Positions 57,616-64,000 of a stretch of 64,000 nucleotides of DNA are shown here, piece by piece. Origin of the DNA: Bythopirellula goksoeyrii. Lineage in GTDB: Bacteria > Planctomycetota > Planctomycetia > Pirellulales > Lacipirellulaceae. The number at the start of each line of letters is the position of its first letter. The stretch's first letter is position 1. Location of the stretch: the NCBI RefSeq assembly GCF_008065115.1, contig NZ_CP042913.1:2826338-2890337 (forward strand), written 5' to 3'. Under the pieces are notes generated by a model that did no database searches, had not been told where the DNA came from, and was given only the letters and a program-made list of their open reading frames with translations. The position numbers and the translations under genes are program-made.

Positions 57616-60600
57616 GAGGTTTCGCCTCCGACACGAATCGTACGGTATCCTATGGTTTCAAGAATAGGAGTTCCATCGACTCCGTAGAGCGTAAAGTCGA
57701 ACTTGCTGTGCCGGGCGTCGCGAGATCGGAAAAGGTAACGTACCATGCAGACTTCGTCCGGATGAGGCTGGCGTGCCCAGCGCATCTGCTCGAAGCCGTG
57801 CGGCACTTCTAGGGCACCACCGAATTGGAGGAACAAGAAACTACCGCAGCAGACTAAGCAGGCATCAAGCACCGCGGTGGGTAGAATCCACCCGGAATCG
57901 GAACGTGGACCGGCTAGTTCGGCCAACGGGGGAGCGACAATTTCACCCCAGCCACCCTCGTACTGAATTCCGTAGCTTTTTAGGCATCGCAGTCGAGAGC
58001 CATGATAGATCAGGGAGTCGTCAGAATAGGCAAAGGGATGCATCCCTAAGGCGGGTTTACTTGCCGTAGAAGGAGCCAGTGGAGCGGGGGTGCCAAAGTA
58101 TACCGCGGCTCGGACATGAACTCGGTTTGGATCAATGACCTGGCCGGCACGATTGCGGAACTCGCTGGTGAGCTGCGTTTCGACCGCATTCCCGTTGATG
58201 GAAAGATGGACTTTCGTTGCAATTGGGTCGTCGGTACGGAACATAAGGCCGTTGATGATTTCGACGTCGCGGACTTCGGCGATTTGTTGGTCTGGTTGAG
58301 AGAGGACTGCCGCTTCCAAGACGGTTTCCAATCCGATCACACCCGGCAGGAACGGGCGCTGCTTTAATAGATGTTCGACAAGGAAGGGATCGTGAGTGGG
58401 ATCAAATGTGACTTTCGCGAGGCCAGAACCATCGGGGTTCGTATCGAGCGAGTCAATCAAAGGGCGGTCTGTATCAGGGCTTGTCGATGGTTGGGGTTGA
58501 GCAGTAGGAGAAACCGATGATGGAGGGTCGGCACACATAATCGAATAGGGATAGAACGACTTTTCGAAATAGTCGTCGGCGATGAGGACCTCGGATTCAG
58601 GAGCACCAGCGCGGATTTCCTCAATCATGTGCTCGATACCTTCCTCGGGCTGCATAAACTCCATCTTGAAAGAACTCTTGGTGATGTCGACGGCATCGGC
58701 GAGCAACGCCATGCCGAAGCGATCCCAAGTTTGCCAGTGGAAACAGGTGGTGGCACAATCGGGACGCTGCTTACGGTACCAGTCGCACATCTTGGCAAGC
58801 ATTTCGTTGGCTGCCGAGTAATCACTCAGCCCATTTCCTCCATAGCGTCCGCTCAAGGAACCAAATGCTAGGAAGTACCGCAAAGGATCCTTCATTGTCA
58901 GGCGCATGAGTGCCGCAGTTCCGTCGGCTTTGGGACCGAATGTGAGACGAAGGCGATCACCGACACGACTCTCAAAACGGGCCGCTTTGGCATACCCGGC
59001 TCCGTGGATGACTCCTTGAATGGGTCCATCTATACGACGGATTTCGTCTAATACCTTCTCAAGAGAGGCTTCATCGGTAATGTCGCAACTATGGTAGTGG
59101 GTTTCGACACCAGCCTCGGCGTATTTACCGAGAACTATTTCGATTTCACGAGCCTTGCGGATGCGGCCCCAATCCTCTTCAGGTGATCGTCCGGCAGCAA
59201 TAGCCTCGCGGACGATTGCGGCCTTGTATTTCTTCACCTCTTCTTCACTGCATGTCAGCCAGGGGGCTGTCTTGTCGGGCGCGGGACTCTTGCCAATCAT
59301 GTGGATCTTGAGTCCATAGCGTCGAGCAAGCATACACGCAGCATAGGAGGTGATTCCTCGACCACCCCCCGTGACAACCCACGCACCGCCAAAGGGTACA
59401 TCACGTTTCGGAAGTTCTTCGATTGGAGCGGTGTAGATCGTTACAGTCTGTCGATTGCCACGTGACCAGGAAACTTCTACTTCGGGCGCGTCAGAGGCAA
59501 GTTCAGCGCAAATCGCAGTGGCGAGATCGGTAGGTGTTTCCTCCGCAGGGCTGTCTATTACTTTCACGCGAAACCGGCTGTGCTTGTGCCGGGAGTCTTC
59601 GACATAGACGCTCTTTAGCAAGCCACAGAGTGCGCCGCTCTCGGGTGCTTTCGCTTGGTCCTTGAAGCCAAAGTCACCACCCAGAGAGGTAACTGCCACG
59701 AGATTCGCCGGTTCGTTGAACGGTAATTCGGAGACTAACTGGAACCATCGCTGCGTCAATTGAAACGGCAAATAGACGCCTCGTTGCATACGTCGGCGGA
59801 ATGTCTCAGCAGTTTGGAAATCGCTGGCGTCGGTGTCACGGGCAGTAAGCAGGAACAAGTTTCGAGCCGGTTGTGATTTCCAAGCGGATTCTAAGGCGGC
59901 AATTGTGGTTTCCGAGTCGTCATTGACGGGAAGTACATGCACCGTGATGCCTTTGGAAGTGAGTTTGTCGCGTAAAGCCAATGCGTCGGCGTTGTCACCG
60001 AGGATGAAGGCGGGGCCCGTGATTCCCGGTTCTTCTGGAGAAACTGTGGACAATGGAGCTGGGGTCATGCGGAGTACATGACGCGAGGCAATCTGCCGAG
60101 GCTTGCGAGTGAGATACTCGATGCGCTTATCGGTGCGGAAATCCTCAGCGATCGCTTCGACATGTTTGGGATAAAAGCGATTGTGGTAGGCACGGTCAGT
60201 AACGAGGACCTCGCTATCGGACTTTTCGGCGTAGAGTTCTCGCAAGAACTGCCGGAGACCTTCCCTCTTTGGCATGAGTTTGAGTCCCGTCGTGTTCTGC
60301 AAAGCAGAACGGGTTTCCGGTCGGTACGCCATGCCGACTTCATCCCACGGATGCCAGTGGAAACCTACTGCATGGCAGGAAGGACGCTGGTTGCCGTACC
60401 ATGAGACGAGCTTGCAAAGCATGTCACTTGCCATGCAGTAATCGACTTGGCCGTTGCTGCCGAAGCGTCCGCTGACAGAGCCAAAACCAATGAAGTAGCC
60501 GATGGGATCCTCGCGAGTAAGCTGCATGAGATTCCATGCGCCGAGGACTTTTGAATCGAAGGTGGCCTGCACGTCTTCAGGTCGTTTCTTTTCCAGTCGG

Positions 60601-63600
60601 CAGGACCGTTCGATTCCTGCACCATGAAGAATCCCCTCGATGGGGCCATGCTCGCGGCGAATTGATTCGAGAACACGACTTAAGACAGCACGGTCGGCTA
60701 CGTTGCAAGTGTGATACGTAATGTCGAGTCCCGCGTCGGCAAATGCACGCAAGTTTTGGTCAATTTCAATTTGCTTCTGGACACGGTCCCAGGCTTCGTT
60801 AGGTTTGTCATTCGTCTCGCGAGCATGCAAGATGGTTTCACTACGCAGGGCAGCACGGCCGGCTTCGTCGAGATTGCGCCAAGCGGGGTCGATCTTAGGC
60901 ACAGAACTGGTACCTAAGAGATGTAACTTCACGCCAAATCGGCGTCCAAGCTCCATGGCACATTCGGCTGTGATACCACGCGCTCCTCCGGTAACAATCC
61001 AGTTGCCATGAGGAGGATTTTCAGGCATCTCCTGAGCATCGGCTTCACGAGGAATTGCCAGTTGAAGATAACGTGCGCCGTGGACATACGAGACCTCGTA
61101 GTCAGGTGTACGGACTGCCAGCTCACCGCAGATGAATCGGGCTATTTGGTAGGGTGCCTCGTCAGCTGGGAAATCGATGGCTTTGGCGAGGAACGAGCGA
61201 TTGCCTCCCATGTGGTTCACTTCGAGATAGAGCGCTTTGACCAGCCCCGTGAGTGCACCAGTAAATGGCAAGGGCGCGTCTCCGCAGAAGCCGAAATCTC
61301 CAGTACAGTTGGCGAGAGCAACGAGCGTACACTTGTCGAGCCATTGCCCTGCGGATGCCAGTTGTACCCAGCGCTGGCAGAGGAAAAATGGCGCCAGAAC
61401 TTGTGATTCGTAGTTGCGCTGCCAAGTGGCAGTGTCGAAATAATCGTCGCCCTTGGTGTCACGCGATGACATCAGGAATAGGTGCATGACCGGCTGGTCA
61501 TCACAAAGTTGTTCCAGAGTATCAACGGCAGCTTGGCGAGATGCGAGTGATTTGAGTCGGTGAACTTTAGCCCCCGCATTTTCCAGCTTCTCAGAGAGGG
61601 CATCGGCGGACGGATTATCTCCAATCACCAGTGCCGGGCCGTTCAGGGTGGGCATTTCAGTTGCGTCGGGAGGCCATGCGATATCGACTAGTCGCATCAC
61701 AAAACGTTCGGCCATACCAGGCTCATCACCTAAGTCGTATGGCTTCACTGCGAATTCGGGACTTTTCGGTTTTGCTTCCTTTGACGTGGTCGCGGCGTTT
61801 TGAAAGTCATCGAGACTAAAGCGAGCGAATTCTTTCTCAATTGGCTCGTGGGCGACGCCACTGTATATGCCCAACTCGCCAGTATTATGGTCGATGAGTA
61901 CGCATAGTTGGTGGTCAGTTTGTACTCCGTAGCCGGTAAGCCCCATCTGCAATTCTTCGGTGGAATACGACGATCCGGTAAGAAAGCGTTGCATAGCTTT
62001 CAGACGATCAGCAGAAGTGCCGGCAATCGCGCCCACATGCTTGCTGTGATTGGCAGCCACGACGAGCTTGTCTTCGATGATCTCTAGAGATCCACCGGTA
62101 CATTCAATGCAAGTTGGCAAACGGTCGGCGGCACTTAGCACCATATTCCATGAGTTTGATTGAGAGGCTTCTTGCAGTTGGGCAAGGGCGGACGGTACAT
62201 CGGCCGCCTCGGACAGTAGTAGCTGCGTGAGCAGAGGATGCCGTTGCGGTGTGCTCTGGTTGGTGCCAAGAATCATACCGCTAGTCACAGCAAGTCCTTT
62301 GGCATTGAGCCCGGATAGTGCGCCAGCACAGCCGGCGTACGTGACGGAGATAGAAGCAAAGCCATTCTTCGGCTGGCGAATTTGAACAACTGGCACTAGA
62401 CAATCGGCTAGTCTTGAGCCCTGAGGCCTCTCGTCGCGAAGACCGTGGCGGACAGTTCTTCCGTTACGCTCGACTTCCACAGCGAACTGAATCGAAGAAC
62501 TGCCGAGTTCTGCAAGCATCGCCAGGTTGAGGGCGACAATGTTCGCTACCGGTACCTGAATAGCATCGGCAATGCCTTCCAGTTCTGCCAACTGATCTTC
62601 TGTGAAAGTCTGTTCGGGTTCCCCGGCAAACTTTGTCCATGAAGAGGCCACTTCGGATGTTGCCATGTCTGCTAAGCGATACAACGCGCGACGAATCTCT
62701 GAGCCGAACGACTGACCATGCTTGACACCCATTTCGTAGGCAGAACCGGCAAGCAGCATTGTGCGAATTGCCTCGTTGGAGTGGGCAACTGTGACCTTCG
62801 ATTGCCCGGCCGTTTGCACAACGGGAGCGACTCCCGCTGGCTCTGGAGTAGGCACTACGGGAGTAGGTGCGACGAATGCTGGTGCCGAGCTATCGAAAGA
62901 TTCTTCCGTGGCGGGAGTGGGGGCCAAGTTGTTGGTCAAATACGAGACCACATGCCGCAATGTTGGGAAATCGTCGAGCGTTAGGTTTTCATCTGGAGTG
63001 ACGTCGAAATACTCCTGGAGCTCGCCGAATAGCTGGGCCTTCTTGATGCTGTCGATTCCCAGATCCGCTTCCAAGTCGGCATCAAGTTCGACCAGATCGG
63101 CCGGATAGCCAGTCTGCTCAACGACAAAGTTGACGAGGAACGCTTCGAGTTCGGCAGTGTTGGAACTGGACTCGGTCGTAGGTGGAGTTGGAGCAGCGGC
63201 AGGTAGAGCAGCCATGCTGGCCACAGGGGGCTCAGGCATAGGTGCCGGTGTAGTTGGCGTGTCGTAGGTGGCATTCTCCGATGGCGCGGACGAGGTCGTA
63301 GTTCGTGCGAGGAAATCGACCACGTGACGCAAAGTCGGGAAATCGTCGAGAGTGAGATTCTCATCTGGCGTGACATCGAAATACTCTTGCAGCTCGCCGA
63401 AAAGCTGGGCTTTTTTGATGCTGTCGATACCCAGATCGGCTTCCAAGTCGGCATCGAGTTCGACGAGCTCGGGTGGGTAGCCGGTTTGCTCGACGACAAA
63501 GTTCACTAGGAATGCTTCCAGCTCCGCAGTGCTTGTATTGGAAGTAGGAGTTGGCGTGACTTCTGCGGGTTCTGGGGACGCTGCCTCGTAGGCGGGAGTT

Positions 63601-64000
63601 GCAGTAGGTACCGGGGTGGACGTGGTTGTAGTCCGTGCCAGGAAGTCGACTACATGTCGCAGAGTTGGGAAATCGTCAAGTGTGAGATTCTCGTCTGGTG
63701 TGACATCGAAATACTCTTGTAATTCGCCAAATAACTGGGCTTTCTTGATACTGTCGATCCCCAGGTCGGCTTCCAAGTCGGCATCGAGTTCGACCACTTC
63801 CGGCGGATAGCCGGTCTGCTCAACTACGAAATTTATTAGAAATGCTTCCAGATCACTCGAATCGACACTTGAGCTAGCATCGGGAGCTTCCATGACTTGA
63901 ACTGCGCTCTCGACAGGCTGAGAGGCGAGTTGAGTCTCGACAGCGAACCCTTCTCCCACTTGCCACATATCCGAAGTACGAGGTTCTGAGACTTCCGCTG
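57612..64000 (-). CDS. Giant multidomain synthase: 3 ACP, C45/AAT-like, 2 KR, DH (N-terminus beyond window)
   Basis: The frame stays open to the right edge and the ATG at 63968 is probably internal. Counting residues from there: ACP1 39-111, ACP2 149-221 and ACP3 273-345, each with DLGIDSIKKAQ (Ser73, 183, 307), separated by Pro/Thr linkers; a C45-peptidase/acyltransferase-like domain (396-715); KR1 (structural half 775-975, catalytic 988-1245); KR2 (1318-1510 and 1528-1790); and a double-hotdog dehydratase (1835-2112, His1866 and Asp2035). Carrier domains of this type resemble those of polyunsaturated fatty acid synthases such as PfaA. Ketosynthase and acyltransferase domains are presumably upstream. 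KR2 has YSAAN and TGGGRGIT, so it should be active. The stop overlaps the PPTase ATG. Confidence 0.88.
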   Translation of the reverse strand, partial: AEVSEPRTSDMWQVGEGFAVETQLASQPVESAVQVMEAPDASSSVDSSDLEAFLINFVVEQTGYPPEVVELDADLEADLGIDSIKKAQLFGELQEYFDVTPDENLTLDDFPTLRHVVDFLARTTTTSTPVPTATPAYEAASPEPAEVTPTPTSNTSTAELEAFLVNFVVEQTGYPPELVELDADLEADLGIDSIKKAQLFGELQEYFDVTPDENLTLDDFPTLRHVVDFLARTTTSSAPSENATYDTPTTPAPMPEPPVASMAALPAAAPTPPTTESSSNTAELEAFLVNFVVEQTGYPADLVELDADLEADLGIDSIKKAQLFGELQEYFDVTPDENLTLDDFPTLRHVVSYLTNNLAPTPATEESFDSSAPAFVAPTPVVPTPEPAGVAPVVQTAGQSKVTVAHSNEAIRTMLLAGSAYEMGVKHGQSFGSEIRRALYRLADMATSEVASSWTKFAGEPEQTFTEDQLAELEGIADAIQVPVANIVALNLAMLAELGSSSIQFAVEVERNGRTVRHGLRDERPQGSRLADCLVPVVQIRQPKNGFASISVTYAGCAGALSGLNAKGLAVTSGMILGTNQSTPQRHPLLTQLLLSEAADVPSALAQLQEASQSNSWNMVLSAADRLPTCIECTGGSLEIIEDKLVVAANHSKHVGAIAGTSADRLKAMQRFLTGSSYSTEELQMGLTGYGVQTDHQLCVLIDHNTGELGIYSGVAHEPIEKEFARFSLDDFQNAATTSKEAKPKSPEFAVKPYDLGDEPGMAERFVMRLVDIAWPPDATEMPTLNGPALVIGDNPSADALSEKLENAGAKVHRLKSLASRQAAVDTLEQLCDDQPVMHLFLMSSRDTKGDDYFDTATWQRNYESQVLAPFFLCQRWVQLASAGQWLDKCTLVALANCTGDFGFCGDAPLPFTGALTGLVKALYLEVNHMGGNRSFLAKAIDFPADEAPYQIARFICGELAVRTPDYEVSYVHGARYLQLAIPREADAQEMPENPPHGNWIVTGGARGITAECAMELGRRFGVKLHLLGTSSVPKIDPAWRNLDEAGRAALRSETILHARETNDKPNEAWDRVQKQIEIDQNLRAFADAGLDITYHTCNVADRAVLSRVLESIRREHGPIEGILHGAGIERSCRLEKKRPEDVQATFDSKVLGAWNLMQLTREDPIGYFIGFGSVSGRFGSNGQVDYCMASDMLCKLVSWYGNQRPSCHAVGFHWHPWDEVGMAYRPETRSALQNTTGLKLMPKREGLRQFLRELYAEKSDSEVLVTDRAYHNRFYPKHVEAIAEDFRTDKRIEYLTRKPRQIASRHVLRMTPAPLSTVSPEEPGITGPAFILGDNADALALRDKLTSKGITVHVLPVNDDSETTIAALESAWKSQPARNLFLLTARDTDASDFQTAETFRRRMQRGVYLPFQLTQRWFQLVSELPFNEPANLVAVTSLGGDFGFKDQAKAPESGALCGLLKSVYVEDSRHKHSRFRVKVIDSPAEETPTDLATAICAELASDAPEVEVSWSRGNRQTVTIYTAPIEELPKRDVPFGGAWVVTGGGRGITSYAACMLARRYGLKIHMIGKSPAPDKTAPWLTCSEEEVKKYKAAIVREAIAAGRSPEEDWGRIRKAREIEIVLGKYAEAGVETHYHSCDITDEASLEKVLDEIRRIDGPIQGVIHGAGYAKAARFESRVGDRLRLTFGPKADGTAALMRLTMKDPLRYFLAFGSLSGRYGGNGLSDYSAANEMLAKMCDWYRKQRPDCATTCFHWQTWDRFGMALLADAVDITKSSFKMEFMQPEEGIEHMIEEIRAGAPESEVLIADDYFEKSFYPYSIMCADPPSSVSPTAQPQPSTSPDTDRPLIDSLDTNPDGSGLAKVTFDPTHDPFLVEHLLKQRPFLPGVIGLETVLEAAVLSQPDQQIAEVRDVEIINGLMFRTDDPIATKVHLSINGNAVETQLTSEFRNRAGQVIDPNRVHVRAAVYFGTPAPLAPSTASKPALGMHPFAYSDDSLIYHGSRLRCLKSYGIQYEGGWGEIVAPPLAELAGPRSDSGWILPTAVLDACLVCCGSFLFLQFGGALEVPHGFEQMRWARQPHPDEVCMVRYLFRSRDARHSKFDFTLYGVDGTPILETIGYRTIRVGGETS
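62934..63854 (-). repeat. Three nearly identical carrier-domain repeats
   Basis: ACP3 (62934-63152), ACP2 (63306-63524) and ACP1 (63636-63854) differ at only a few residues over about 73. All three share LDADLEADLGIDSIKKAQLF and the segment through FDVTPDENLTLDDFPTL. The DNA is clearly more varied at synonymous sites, so selection on protein rather than recent copying keeps them alike. More copies may lie beyond the edge. Confidence 0.85.

Overview
The window reads as chromosomal DNA of a planctomycete, most likely of the order Pirellulales. This is an inference from gene content: a DUF1559 pilin-like protein with an H-X9-DG motif, a secreted nuclease ending in a dockerin-like segment plus a PEP-CTERM signal, a TPR protein carrying two RNA polymerase alpha C-terminal domains, BlaR1/BlaI-type regulators, a protein with a cytochrome-like CX4CH motif, and GC-rich palindromes between genes. 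Genes sit on both strands in short operons. I see no phage, insertion sequence, CRISPR array or rRNA, and one tRNA (Thr, CGT).

Layout. 1-5.1 kb: end of tgt, a TPR/alpha-CTD protein, a long hairpin repeat, tRNA-Thr and a FixL/FixJ-like two-component pair. 5.2-12.8 kb: a minus-strand run of a GT4 glycosyltransferase, a double TM2 protein, a flavin-dependent halogenase-like oxidoreductase, a chorismate-lyase-like protein, a DUF116-like/polyprenyl synthase fusion and a squalene-cyclase-like protein. Together these look like an isoprenoid or aromatic natural-product locus. 13-18.1 kb: a PQQ-repeat protein, a gene relic, and a BlaR1/BlaI-type pair flanked by palindromic repeats with two matching operators. 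18.1-25.5 kb: secreted nuclease, metH, msrAB and a secreted unknown. 25.6-29.1 kb: three coiled-coil or membrane genes, one resembling TelA. 29.2-34.1 kb: a DUF1559 protein and a YtrA-type GntR/ABC operon with its operator. 34.1-40.4 kb: mixed genes, including a Cys-rich lipase-like lipoprotein, a RelE/ParE toxin with a putative antitoxin, an ABC-2 permease, acylphosphatase and a CX4CH protein. 40.4-48.5 kb: genes fitting the lower part of reductive pyrimidine/beta-alanine catabolism (aminotransferase, NCS1 permease, beta-ureidopropionase-like nitrilase, CoA-acylating semialdehyde dehydrogenase), then a secreted D-aminoacylase-like enzyme. 48.5-51.3 kb: S1/P1 nuclease, an unknown protein and an enoyl-CoA hydratase.

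51.4-64 kb is the most unusual part. A minus-strand operon with ATGA overlaps begins beyond the right edge with a giant polyketide/fatty-acid-synthase-like protein. The visible part has three nearly identical carrier domains, an acyltransferase/C45-peptidase-like domain, two ketoreductases and a double-hotdog dehydratase. It continues into a phosphopantetheinyl transferase, an enoyl-ACP-reductase-like SDR with a Y-X6-K motif, and two secreted proteins of unknown function. A condensation-domain-like acyltransferase converges on it. The set is self-consistent for making and transferring a reduced acyl chain; its product cannot be read from the sequence.
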